Below, piece after piece: positions 1 to 6,911 of a stretch of DNA of 20,837 nt. Below the pieces are notes generated by a model, which saw nothing but the letters and a program-made list of their open reading frames with translations, ran no database searches and was not told the origin of the DNA. Position numbers and translations under genes: made by a program. The stretch comes from an uncultured Bacilli bacterium (lineage in GTDB: Bacteria > Bacillota_I > Bacilli_A > RF39 > UBA660), in contig CAJTRV010000026.1 in NCBI GenBank assembly GCA_910578855.1, forward strand, positions 1 through 20,837, given 5' to 3'. Each line of letters opens with the position of its first letter. Position 1 is the stretch's first letter.

Positions 1-39
1 ACGCCGACAATAGTGTATGCGAAGATAGGTAGTTGCCAA
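1..39 (+). rRNA. rrf: 5S rRNA, 3' end only
   Basis: The first ~39 bases match the 3' third of a bacterial 5S rRNA: the conserved loop E/helix IV pattern gCCGAcaATAGT, then GCGAAGATAGG, ending in a GTTGCCA-type 3' strand that would pair with the missing 5' end. A T-rich run (about 40-57) follows, as after many rRNA operons. The 5' part lies outside the window, so the pairing of helix I cannot be checked. It implies that the window begins at the end of an rRNA operon, with the tRNA-Arg gene next. Confidence 0.7.
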
Positions 40-67
40 TTTTTTATTTTTTTTTTGGAATGATAGA

Positions 68-96
68 TTGAATTTATAACATAATTGGTGTATAAT
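68..96 (+). promoter_or_regulatory. sigma-70 type promoter of tRNA-Arg
   Basis: TTGAAT (68-73), a 17-nt spacer and a perfect TATAAT (91-96). Transcription would begin around 103, just before the tRNA at 107. This suggests the tRNA is transcribed independently of the rRNA operon upstream. Confidence 0.7.
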
Positions 97-106
97 GTAT
101 TTGTAC

Positions 107-183
107 GGGCAATTAGCTCAACTGGATAGAGCATCTGGCTTCGAACCAGAAGGTTGCGGGTTCGACTCCTGCATTGCCCACCA
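107..183 (+). tRNA. tRNA-Arg (anticodon TCG)
   Basis: Full cloverleaf. The acceptor stem GGGCAAT (107-113) pairs with ATTGCCC (173-179), the D arm is GCTC...GAGC, the anticodon stem TCTGG/CCAGA encloses loop CTTCGAA with anticodon TCG, and the T arm is GCGGG-TTCGACT-CCTGC. Discriminator A180 is followed by an encoded CCA (181-183). It reads CGA codons (and possibly other CGN by wobble), which are common in the neighbouring genes. It has its own promoter upstream and an intrinsic terminator right after it. Confidence 0.97.
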
Positions 184-193
184 TAAAGAAGAG

Positions 194-219
194 AAACCTT
201 GAAATTCAAGGTTTTTTTG
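194..219 (+). terminator. intrinsic terminator of tRNA-Arg
   Basis: Stem AAACCTTG (194-201) / CAAGGTTT (207-214), 5-nt loop, followed by a T run to 218. Confidence 0.85.
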
Positions 220-410
220 TGCATATAATTTTGTATGACTTATTTGTAGATGGTTTGACAGTTGGTATATTAAATATCAGTAATAGATTGCCCAAGATTG
301 TTGCTATAAAAATCATCTTAAGGTGTTGCTAATATCGAATAGGTCTACATAATATTTTAATGTTTGTATTGATAAAACTTTTTTTCAGCGTACTGGGAAA
401 ATCAAAATGA
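220..410. other. AT-rich intergenic region, no gene seen
   Basis: Between the tRNA terminator and the promoter of the first surface protein there is no open frame with a ribosome site on either strand. A TTGACA at 254-259 has no good -10 at 16-18 nt. I see no riboswitch or repeat. Confidence 0.5.
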
Positions 411-439
411 TAGAATATCCACAAGAGTTATGATATAAT
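411..439 (+). promoter_or_regulatory. extended -10 promoter of the LRR surface protein
   Basis: TGATATAAT (431-439) is an extended -10 (TGnTATAAT). The -35 at 411-416 (TAGAAT, 17-nt spacer) is weak. It lies ~50 nt before the chosen start codon at 492. Confidence 0.5.
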
Positions 440-491
440 AATAAAGGAATGAATAAAAATTTAAGCTATAATGGTAAGGATGGTATTTCAA

Positions 492-1877
492 ATGAGATTT
501 GTAAAAAAGAAACAGAAAAGTTTATTGATTTTAAGTGTTGCCCTATTTATGATTCTTGGGATTACACTTGGATATGCAGTTCTTTCTTCCTCGATTAAAA
601 TCAATGGAACGGGAACGATTTCCACGAATTGGGATATTCTGTTCACGAATATTGCGGAGAAAGATAGTAAAGGTGCCATTAATAATGATAGTCGAATTAC
701 CGATAAATTAACCGCTATTTTTGATGTTGATTTAGAATCTCCTGGCAGCTATATTAGTTATAATGTGACAGTCAGAAATAATGGGAATACGGATGCAGTT
801 ATTACTAAGGTTAAGGGAATCGTCGAAGCCAATAGCAAAGATCCAACGGGAATTCAATTTAAAGTGAGTGGAATCCGTATTGGTGATGATTTGCTTGCTG
901 GTAGTGAAATAACATTTGTTGTTAGAGCGGAGATTCCAACTGGTGAAACAAAATTACCAGAAACATCCAAAACATTAGAATTAAATCTTGAAGTGCGTCA
1001 AAAGGTAGTGGATAGTAGTGGTCTAGTTACAACATTAGAAGAGTGTTTTCAAACCAATAATACTGGTGAAACCATTACTAAGTTTTTATGTCGCTGGGGA
1101 AATTCCAATGGTTATATTGAAACTGGTGATCTTGTGATTCCGGGGTCGATTAATGGAGTGACGATTACGAAAATTGCCGATCAGGCATTTACGAATTCTG
1201 GAATTACATCAGTTATTTTCCCTGATACCATTACAACGATAGGCGGACAAGCTTTTTATTTAAATCAATTAAAGAAGGTTGTGATTCCTACTTCAGTAAC
1301 GATGATTGGGGAAAGTGCTTTTGGAAGTAACCGTATAACAGAACTAGTGCTCCCTACTACTATAACTAGTCTTGGTGGTGGTGCTTTTCGTAACAATCAG
1401 TTGCCGATAGATCAAGCATTTGTCTATAATCGGAATAGTGATGGAAGTGAGAATAAAACAAGTTTAAATAGTTATGCTGGATCTAATCGTGATGAGATTG
1501 TGATTCCAGATACAGTGACAACAATTGATAGAAATGCCTTTTATGCTGTTACATGTCGTTCGCTTATTTTGCCAAGTAAATTGGAAAGAATAAAACAGAA
1601 TGGTATATATGGAATCAATGTTGAACAACTTGTAATTCCAGAAACTGTTATAGAATTAGGGATTAACTCTGTAGCAGCAAGTGCAAAATTGAAGCATGTT
1701 GAATTTAAAGGAAATGTCCCGCAAACATTAGGCTATAATATTTTTGGTGGGAATAATCGAGATTTAAAAATAAAGGTTCCAGCTGGAACATTAGAGCAGT
1801 ATAAAAATATGAAAGATGGTCATTATAAATGGTTTGGAACTAGTACAACCCTTTCGTTAGATGCTTTTTATGAATAA
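492..1877 (+). CDS. signal-anchored surface protein with BspA-like (LRR_5) leucine-rich repeats
   Basis: A 461-residue protein, probably exported and anchored by its N-terminus. Residues 1-9 are basic and 10-31 are a hydrophobic membrane segment ending in LGYAVLSSS. Residues 35-171 form a beta-rich domain nearly identical in layout to the start of the protein at 16135 (shared TNWDILFT, ITDKL, PGSY, NNGN.DAVI, PTGIQF, LLAG, RAEIP, LEL.VRQK). From ~205 to 430 come irregular LRR_5/BspA-type repeats (ITSVIFPDTITTIGGQAF, KKVVIPTSVTMIGESAF, ITELVLPTTITSLGGGAF), a fold used for adhesion in many gut and oral bacteria. There is no LPXTG signal. I chose 492 rather than the ATG at 471 because TAAGGAT lies ~11 nt before 492 and the same ribosome-site/ATGAGAT arrangement precedes the paralogue. 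The adhesion role is inference. Confidence 0.85.
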   Translation: MRFVKKKQKSLLILSVALFMILGITLGYAVLSSSIKINGTGTISTNWDILFTNIAEKDSKGAINNDSRITDKLTAIFDVDLESPGSYISYNVTVRNNGNTDAVITKVKGIVEANSKDPTGIQFKVSGIRIGDDLLAGSEITFVVRAEIPTGETKLPETSKTLELNLEVRQKVVDSSGLVTTLEECFQTNNTGETITKFLCRWGNSNGYIETGDLVIPGSINGVTITKIADQAFTNSGITSVIFPDTITTIGGQAFYLNQLKKVVIPTSVTMIGESAFGSNRITELVLPTTITSLGGGAFRNNQLPIDQAFVYNRNSDGSENKTSLNSYAGSNRDEIVIPDTVTTIDRNAFYAVTCRSLILPSKLERIKQNGIYGINVEQLVIPETVIELGINSVAASAKLKHVEFKGNVPQTLGYNIFGGNNRDLKIKVPAGTLEQYKNMKDGHYKWFGTSTTLSLDAFYE

Positions 1878-1893
1878 GATGATAAAAGAATAT

Positions 1894-1930
1894 AGATAAA
1901 ATTTGATGGAAATCAGTTTTATCTATTTTT
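1894..1930 (+). terminator. intrinsic terminator after the LRR surface protein
   Basis: Stem AGATAAAA (1894-1901) / TTTTATCT (1917-1924), extended inward by TGAT/ATCA, then ATTTTT. It separates the surface protein from the t6A operon. Confidence 0.75.
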
Positions 1931-1986
1931 AATATTATGATATGTTTATTAAAATGAACGTATTTTATAATTCTTTTTATTTATAG

Positions 1987-2016
1987 TTGTAAATAGGGAT
2001 TCATTTATATTATAAT
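1987..2016 (+). promoter_or_regulatory. promoter of the tsaE-tsaB-rimI-tsaD operon
   Basis: TTGTAA (1987-1992), 18-nt spacer, TATAAT (2011-2016). Transcription would start near 2023, i.e. downstream of the ATG at 2021, which argues that the true tsaE start is 2033. Confidence 0.55.
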
Positions 2017-2032
2017 AAAGATGGTGATAAAA

Positions 2033-2482
2033 ATGGAATATAAAGTAACAACACATAATATTAGTGAGACAATTGAATTGGCTCAAAATTTTGAATCCGA
2101 AAAGTTTCCTAATATGATTATTTGTCTTAATGGTGATATGGGAAGTGGAAAAACTTTATTTACAAAAGGGATTGCCCAAGCTCTTGGAATTAAAGAGAAT
2201 ATTACTTCGCCAACATTTACCATTATTAAAGAATATGAGGGGGAATTGCCATTATATCATATGGATGTTGATCGGTTAAATGGGAATACCGACGGAACGG
2301 GAATTGAAGAATATTTTACAAAAGGTGGTGTCGTTGTCATCGAATGGGCAGATAGTATCAAAGATATTTTACCAAAGGAACGACTTGAAGTATCGATTAA
2401 AGTCGTTGGGGAGAATACACGTGTGTTCTACTTTAAACCAATTGGTCAACAATATGAAGATCTATGTGAGGCTGTATTATGA
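2033..2482 (+). CDS. tsaE: TsaE, tRNA t6A biosynthesis ATPase
   Basis: P-loop ATPase of the TsaBDE complex that makes N6-threonylcarbamoyladenosine at position 37 of ANN-reading tRNAs; it binds at the TsaB-TsaD interface and is needed for multiple turnover. At 149 residues it is the usual family length. Visible motifs are Walker A GDMGSGKT (34-41), TSPTF (58-62), YHMDVDRL (75-82) and the IEWAD block (103-107). Start 2033 is preferred over an ATG at 2021: GGTGAT lies 4 nt before 2033, 2021 has no ribosome site, and the likely promoter would initiate after 2021. The stop overlaps the tsaB start (ATGA), so translation is probably coupled. Confidence 0.95.
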   Translation: MEYKVTTHNISETIELAQNFESEKFPNMIICLNGDMGSGKTLFTKGIAQALGIKENITSPTFTIIKEYEGELPLYHMDVDRLNGNTDGTGIEEYFTKGGVVVIEWADSIKDILPKERLEVSIKVVGENTRVFYFKPIGQQYEDLCEAVL

Positions 2483-3111
2483 AAAATTTATTCATCGATA
2501 CAGCGAGTGGGCGAGTGATCATTGCCATTACTGATGATAAAGAGGTGATCAGTATCCGCAATGAAGCGAGTGATCATCAGTTATCAACGCGAATAATGCC
2601 GTTAATTGATACGGTATTTCAAGAGGCAAAGATAACTCCAAAAGATATCGATGTTATTTATGTTGTCACTGGTCCAGGATCGTTTACTGGGGTCCGAATT
2701 GGTGTCACGGTTGCCAAGACGATGGCGTGGGCATTACATAAAAATATAATTCCACTTTCAGAACTGGAGCTACTTGCAACTACTCCGTTTACTGGTGATT
2801 TTGCTGTATCATTGATTGATGCTAGGCGCGATGCCTCATTTGCTGGTATTTATGATCAACATGGTAGGGCTTATTTAAGGGATCGCTATATTACCAATGA
2901 TGATTTGGTATTACAGATTCCTGCCAATAGTCAAGTATCGTATATTAGTTATGATACCAGTTCTCGATTTGATGTAGTTGAACCCCAAGTGGATCTTATG
3001 AAGATGATTCATCGGCATCAAAATGATACAGTTTGTCATCCTCATCAAGTAAAACCGGAGTATTTAAAATTAACAGAAGCTGAGGAAAATTTACGGAAGG
3101 CGCAATCATGA
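2479..3111 (+). CDS. tsaB: TsaB, tRNA t6A biosynthesis scaffold protein
   Basis: Inactive ASKHA-fold homologue of TsaD that dimerises with it and recruits TsaE; it acts in the cytosol in t6A37 formation. The N-terminus MKNLFIDTAS and the signature GPGSFTGVRIG (65-75) identify it. At 210 residues it is slightly short for the family, the difference lying in the variable C-terminal half. The start overlaps the tsaE stop by 4 nt and its own stop overlaps the rimI start by 4 nt, so the four genes form one translationally coupled operon. Confidence 0.93.
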   Translation: MKNLFIDTASGRVIIAITDDKEVISIRNEASDHQLSTRIMPLIDTVFQEAKITPKDIDVIYVVTGPGSFTGVRIGVTVAKTMAWALHKNIIPLSELELLATTPFTGDFAVSLIDARRDASFAGIYDQHGRAYLRDRYITNDDLVLQIPANSQVSYISYDTSSRFDVVEPQVDLMKMIHRHQNDTVCHPHQVKPEYLKLTEAEENLRKAQS

Positions 3112-3524
3112 TTATTGAATGTACGGTTGCTGATATCGATTCGTTAAATGATATGCTTGCCCATTTTCATGTTCATATTACGCCAGCTTCTTTTTTAGAA
3201 GATCCCTTTTCTGTTTATTTAGCTTATCAAAGTCATCATGAAATGATCGCTTTTATCCATTATGCTGTCATGTATGAGCGGGCGGAATTAAATTATATTT
3301 ATGTTAAAACAGATTATCGTGGAGGAAAGGTTGCTTCATTATTGGTGGAGGAGATGATTCATCGTTGCTCCATGAAACAGGTTCAATCGATTACATTAGA
3401 AGTTCGTCGTGGAAATGAAGCTGCAATTCAGTTATATAAGAAATATGGCTTTGAAGAAATTTCGGTTCGAAAAAATTATTATCAGGATGAAGATGGTATT
3501 ATGATGGAGAAGGTGTTAAAGTGA
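3108..3524 (+). CDS. rimI: RimI-like GNAT N-acetyltransferase
   Basis: A GNAT-fold acetyltransferase of 138 residues. Motif A, for acetyl-CoA binding, is RGGKVASLLVEEMI (71-84), a variant of the usual R-G-x-G-x-A/G (K at the fourth position). Motif B covers LEVRRGNEAAIQLYKKYGFEE (97-117), followed by RKNYYQDEDGIMMEKVL, typical of RimI, which acetylates the N-terminal alanine of ribosomal protein S18 in E. coli. In Firmicutes rimI commonly sits between tsaB and tsaD, as here. The real substrate in this organism is not known. It overlaps tsaB (ATGA) and tsaD (GTGA). Confidence 0.88.
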   Translation: MIIECTVADIDSLNDMLAHFHVHITPASFLEDPFSVYLAYQSHHEMIAFIHYAVMYERAELNYIYVKTDYRGGKVASLLVEEMIHRCSMKQVQSITLEVRRGNEAAIQLYKKYGFEEISVRKNYYQDEDGIMMEKVLK

Positions 3525-4525
3525 AACAGACCTATATATTAGCAATTGAATCAAGTTGTGATGAAACAAGTGTAGCGATTATTCGTAATGGTTGTGACGA
3601 GGTTGCCACGGTGGTATTGACGCAGATGGATATTCATGCAACGTTTGGCGGTGTTGTTCCAGAAGTAGCAAGTCGCCATCATATTGAGAACATTACCATT
3701 GTTATCGAAGAGTGTTTGGTGAAAGCCAATATGACCATGGATGAAATCGATGCGATTGCGGTTACATATGGTCCGGGTTTGATTGGGTCTTTGTTAATCG
3801 GGGTTCAAGCGGCGAAAACCTTGGCCTATATTTATCAGAAACCGTTGGTACCAGTGCATCATATTGCTGGTCATATCTATGCGAATAATCTTGTCAAACC
3901 GCTGCAGTTTCCTTTAATTGCACTCGTTGTCAGTGGTGGTCACACCGATCTCATCTATATGAAGGATGATTATTCCTTTAAGCATATTGGTGGAACCTTG
4001 GATGATGCGGTTGGTGAGTGCTATGACAAAGCTGCAAGGGTGATGGGGCTTCCTTACCCTGGGGGTCCAAGGGTGGACCAGTTAGCTCATACTGGAGAAG
4101 ATACATATGGATTGCCCCTTCCTAAAGATGATGAGAGTTATGACTTTAGTTTTAGTGGTTTAAAGAGTGCTGTATTAAATCTCAGTCATAATGAACGACA
4201 GCGGGGGAATGAAATTAACGTTGCTAATTTGGCTTGTTCATTTCAAAATCGTGTTATTGAAATCTTAACGAAGAAGACGATGCGGGCAATTAAGGATTAT
4301 CAGGTGGAGCATTTAATTGTCGCTGGTGGTGTTGCCGCTAACAAAGGGTTACGAGAGCGATTAGAACGGTTGTGCCAGCAACAACAAGTAGACTTGTCCA
4401 TTCCGCCGATTCAATATTGTACGGATAATGCGGCCATGATCGGGGCAGCTGGCTATTATGCCTATCAACTGGGGCATAGAGCAGATATGACTTTAAATGC
4501 CAAGGCCAACGAACCATTATCATAA
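3521..4525 (+). CDS. tsaD: TsaD, tRNA N6-adenosine threonylcarbamoyltransferase
   Basis: Catalytic subunit that transfers the threonylcarbamoyl group from TC-AMP (made by TsaC/TsaC2, not in this window) to A37 of tRNA. It is a 334-residue protein, full length. Metal ligands are visible as HIAGH (H114, H118) and D302 in YCTDNAAMIGAAGYY; other conserved blocks are SSCDETS (11-17), VSGGHTD (137-143), DDAVGECYDKAARV (161-174), FSFSGLKSAV (209-218) and VAGGVAAN (267-274). The start is GTG at 3521, overlapping the rimI stop in GTGA, with GGAGAAGG about 7 nt upstream. It is the last gene of the operon; a hairpin terminator follows at 4529. Confidence 0.97.
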   Translation: MKQTYILAIESSCDETSVAIIRNGCDEVATVVLTQMDIHATFGGVVPEVASRHHIENITIVIEECLVKANMTMDEIDAIAVTYGPGLIGSLLIGVQAAKTLAYIYQKPLVPVHHIAGHIYANNLVKPLQFPLIALVVSGGHTDLIYMKDDYSFKHIGGTLDDAVGECYDKAARVMGLPYPGGPRVDQLAHTGEDTYGLPLPKDDESYDFSFSGLKSAVLNLSHNERQRGNEINVANLACSFQNRVIEILTKKTMRAIKDYQVEHLIVAGGVAANKGLRERLERLCQQQQVDLSIPPIQYCTDNAAMIGAAGYYAYQLGHRADMTLNAKANEPLS

Positions 4526-4528
4526 TAA

Positions 4529-4557
4529 AAAAGCTTACTAATAAATGGTAAGCTTTT
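4529..4557. terminator. bidirectional terminator between tsaD and the hydrolase
   Basis: Perfect 10-bp stem AAAAGCTTAC (4529-4538) / GTAAGCTTTT (4548-4557), 9-nt loop, T-rich in both directions. It serves both convergent genes and includes the last two bases of the hydrolase frame. Confidence 0.85.
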
Positions 4558-5365
4558 AATATTCTAGGAATTGAATTAAGACTTCATTAAATTTCTCTAA
4601 TTCATCGTAAAATAGACCGTGGCCACTATATTCAAAGGGAATTAAGGTTGCATTTGGGATTTCTCTTTCCATGATAGTGGCAAATTCAAATGGACAAATT
4701 TGATCTTGCTTTCCATGTAAAATTGCCGTTGGAACTTTAATCGTCTTTAAATCATCAAAAACATCTTCATCCCGAAGGGAAATGGCTGTTTTAATCGTTC
4801 CAATTCCCGATGCTTGGAAACATAACTGGCGAAACCAATCTTGAAATGCTTTGGTATGGTAGTTAGCAAATAATTTATCGCCAAAGTTAGTAATCATTTG
4901 TGGTCGATCACGATAGGCCAGGTCGATCAAGGCATTGGTCTCTTCTGTTGAATGTCCATATGGGTTATGAATGGTTTTATCAAATGATGGCGCAGCTGCT
5001 CCAGCTAATACTAGTTTATTAACATAGTCATTGTCAAACATGGCCATGTAACGTACACATATAGCTCCACCCATTGAAAAGCCCACTAGGGTTACTGAAT
5101 CTACTTTTAAATTGTCGATTACACACCATAGATCGGTTGCTAAGCGATCATAATTGTATTTTCCAGCACTTGTATCTGATTTTCCAAAACCTCTAATATC
5201 AAAGGATACAACGCGATAACCACGGCCGACTAAAATATTCTTTTGGTATTCATACATATCTTTGGAAATGGGCCAGCCATGAACAAGAACAATTACTTTA
5301 TTACTCGAACGATTTAGATCTTCGACCGCAATTTTAGTTCCGTCATCTACCTTTATAAAATACAT
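4556..5365 (-). CDS. alpha/beta-hydrolase (esterase / non-haem haloperoxidase-like)
   Basis: A soluble alpha/beta-hydrolase of 269 residues with no signal peptide. HGW (29-31) forms the oxyanion region, DIRGFGKS (56-63) is the conserved strand-4 turn, and the nucleophile elbow GFSMGG places the catalytic Ser at 97. Asp221 in HGKQDQICPF and His249 in SGHG complete the triad. Family members include carboxylesterases and cofactor-free haloperoxidases; the substrate cannot be told from sequence. GAGGAGAG lies 5 nt before the ATG. It is divergent from the ABC importer gene and convergent with tsaD, so it is probably a single-gene transcript. Confidence 0.9.
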   Translation of the reverse strand: MYFIKVDDGTKIAVEDLNRSSNKVIVLVHGWPISKDMYEYQKNILVGRGYRVVSFDIRGFGKSDTSAGKYNYDRLATDLWCVIDNLKVDSVTLVGFSMGGAICVRYMAMFDNDYVNKLVLAGAAAPSFDKTIHNPYGHSTEETNALIDLAYRDRPQMITNFGDKLFANYHTKAFQDWFRQLCFQASGIGTIKTAISLRDEDVFDDLKTIKVPTAILHGKQDQICPFEFATIMEREIPNATLIPFEYSGHGLFYDELEKFNEVLIQFLEY

Positions 5366-5398
5366 ATTATCTCTCCTCTAACCGTATTTTATGTAAAT

Positions 5399-5427
5399 TT
5401 GGGTGATTGGTGATTCTTAATTGTAAT
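5399..5427 (+). promoter_or_regulatory. possible promoter of the ABC importer operon
   Basis: TTGGGT (5399-5404), 17-nt spacer, TGTAAT (5422-5427). Both boxes are imperfect. It is the only reasonable candidate before the TTG start at 5489. No TPP riboswitch-like CTGAGA pattern was seen in this leader. Confidence 0.3.
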
Positions 5428-5488
5428 GCGCCCAAACCAACTTTTTAGAGTCTCATATACTAATTATGAATCAGGAGGAGGAAAGGTT

Positions 5489-5919
5489 TTGAAGAAAATT
5501 ATTATTTCGTTAGTAGTACTACTTCTTATTGTTGTAATAACTGTTTTTACAATTACAAATAAGAAAGATAGTAGTCTACAAAAAGTAAAAGTAGCAGAGG
5601 TTACACACAGTGTGTTTTATGCACCACAGTATTTAGCCCATGCACTTGGTTATTTTGAAGAGGAAGGTCTCGATGTTGAAATTAATCTTGTGCCAGGTGC
5701 TGATAAAGTAACAGCTGCGGTATTATCAGGTGATGCGAATATAGGGTTATGTGGAAGTGAAGCTACAATCTATGTATATAATCAAGGTGAGAAAGATTAT
5801 CTAGTAACGTTTGCTGGATTGACAAAAAAAGATGGAAGTTTTATTGTTTCTAGAGAAAAGTATGATGATTTTAAATTATCTGATATGAAAGGAAAAAGTG
5901 TTATTGGAGGGCGAAAAGG
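5489..5919 (+). pseudogene. ABC substrate-binding protein (NMT1/SsuA/ThiY-like), 5' fragment, cut by element 1
   Basis: The first 143 codons of a periplasmic-type binding protein. The start is TTG at 5489, with AGGAGGAGG (5473-5481) 7 nt before it; an ATG 21 codons upstream has no ribosome site. Residues 1-22 form a hydrophobic anchor without a lipobox Cys. The rest carries the family pattern KVAEVTHSVFYAPQYLAHALGYFEEEGLDVE and a G.A...A.LSGDANIGLCG block. The gene runs into element 1 after GGRK; 16 further codons come from the element before a TAA at 5966-5968. The remainder lies at 8684-8832 and 13991-14404. Proteins of this family bind nitrate, sulfonates, or thiamine precursors; the ligand is unknown here. 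Confidence 0.88.
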
Positions 5920-5933
5920 GGAGCGTCTCTTGG

Positions 5934-5941
5934 GTGATAAT
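5934..5941 (+). repeat. left arm of element 1 end repeat
   Basis: GTGATAAT, 14 nt inside the left crossover; the inverted copy is at 8661-8668. Similar bases continue inward (GGTTCAT here, AGTTGCAT on the other side). This is the expected place for recombinase-binding attP half-sites. Confidence 0.5.
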
Positions 5942-6085
5942 TGGTTCATAATAAATGAGCTGCAATAAACTAATCAAAATATAGGTTATAGGAATTGTTA
6001 TAAAATAGGAAAAGGAAATTTACGATTGAAGGGGAATAATTCTAATAGAAGGATCATTTATCTTTCTTTTAGGAGGTGAAGTAAG

Positions 6086-6169
6086 TTGTTTGACATTGTT
6101 GAAGAGATTCGTTTTTTTATCTATCGTATTTGGGAATATTTTGATACTCGTAGTCGTTATCCATTGTAA
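6086..6169 (+). CDS. candidate 27-residue protein at the left end of element 1
   Basis: A short frame starting with TTG, 9 nt after a perfect AGGAGGTGA ribosome site (6071-6079), reading LFDIVEEIRFFIYRIWEY then FDTRSRYPL and a TAA. The strong ribosome site, rather than length, is the evidence. The peptide would be an amphipathic, aromatic-rich helix. A small hairpin GAAGGAT/ATCTTTC (6048-6066) followed by four T precedes the ribosome site, which might act as an attenuator. It converges on the nuclease gene, whose stop is 6 nt away. I do not recognise the family. Confidence 0.4.
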   Translation: MFDIVEEIRFFIYRIWEYFDTRSRYPL

Positions 6170-6175
6170 AAATAA

Positions 6176-6901
6176 TTATTGGATGAGCTGACTAGTACCA
6201 TCCGTATAATTGATTTTGACTCCATCCTGAACATTATAAATATAAACATAGAATCGTATTCCTTGGCCATTATCTTCGATTGACTCGGCTTCTATTGTAA
6301 CACCGCGAGCTAATAAATCAGTTCCTTCGAAAATAGGAGTAACACGATATAAAACGTGATTGTTTGTTTTCCGAACGTAGTTTGCTACTTTGTTTTCAAA
6401 TAGTAACATCCCAGTGGTATTCATAAAACGGGTACAAGTGATTAGATTTTGGGGGTTGGCATTTTCACCAGTTAATTGATATCCAATTAGGTGACAACGA
6501 TTATATAAATATTTTCCGTTGATGTGATCATATTTAATCGTATGCCATCCCGATGGCTTTATTTGGCCAATACTTCCGCGTTTTTCAGTTGGCATGGTAT
6601 CAATTCCGACCCGAGCTAGAGCGCTGCCACAGCGTCCAAGAAGATCGAGTTTACTATAGCGTTCACCAGTAAATTTACGTTCTTCTTCTGTAAAATTTGG
6701 TTGATTATTATTCATGGTGATATAGGGTTCTTCGTGATATGCTGGAATTGTTTCTAAAGTATAAGAAGAGTGATTCATGAAGTGATTCAAAAATTGTCTA
6801 ATTTCCTGTTCATAGCAGGTTAGTAAAAAGAGAAAGACAAAAGTGATAAGGCTAATGATAATTCTCTGCTTAAGTTGTTTTTGTTGGTGATATTTCTTCA
6901 T
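6176..6901 (-). CDS. membrane-anchored DNA/RNA non-specific endonuclease
   Basis: A 241-residue protein with one N-terminal membrane helix (about 13-29), so the enzyme domain would face outside. The domain resembles the Endonuclea_NS_2 / EndA group of beta-beta-alpha-metal nucleases: the catalytic motif is NRCHL (134-138, in place of DRGH), preceded by RGSIGQIKPSGWHTIKY and followed by GENANPQNLITCTRFMN (145-161) and the MLLFEN block. Such nucleases degrade extracellular nucleic acid or act in DNA uptake. I chose the ATG at 6901 because AAGGAG sits 6 nt before it; the earlier ATG at 6922 lies inside the recombinase gene, where its stop overlaps. It is the last gene of the element 1 minus-strand operon. 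A nuclease as the only cargo is unusual. Confidence 0.85.
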   Translation of the reverse strand: MKKYHQQKQLKQRIIISLITFVFLFLLTCYEQEIRQFLNHFMNHSSYTLETIPAYHEEPYITMNNNQPNFTEEERKFTGERYSKLDLLGRCGSALARVGIDTMPTEKRGSIGQIKPSGWHTIKYDHINGKYLYNRCHLIGYQLTGENANPQNLITCTRFMNTTGMLLFENKVANYVRKTNNHVLYRVTPIFEGTDLLARGVTIEAESIEDNGQGIRFYVYIYNVQDGVKINYTDGTSQLIQ

Positions 6902-6911
6902 AATGACTCCT

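Noticed and set aside
40..57. T-rich run after the 5S end as a full intrinsic terminator
   Set aside because: A T run is present, but no separate stem is visible within the window other than the 5S helix itself, whose other strand is missing.
5366..5488. TPP riboswitch before the ABC importer (considered because the binding protein is ThiY/NMT1-like)
   Set aside because: No CTGAGA-type thi-box core and too little space. The ligand therefore remains open.
5489..5968. Treating 5426-5968 and 14009-14404 as separate intact small genes
   Set aside because: They are complementary halves of one family-length protein, with the missing middle found at 8684-8832.
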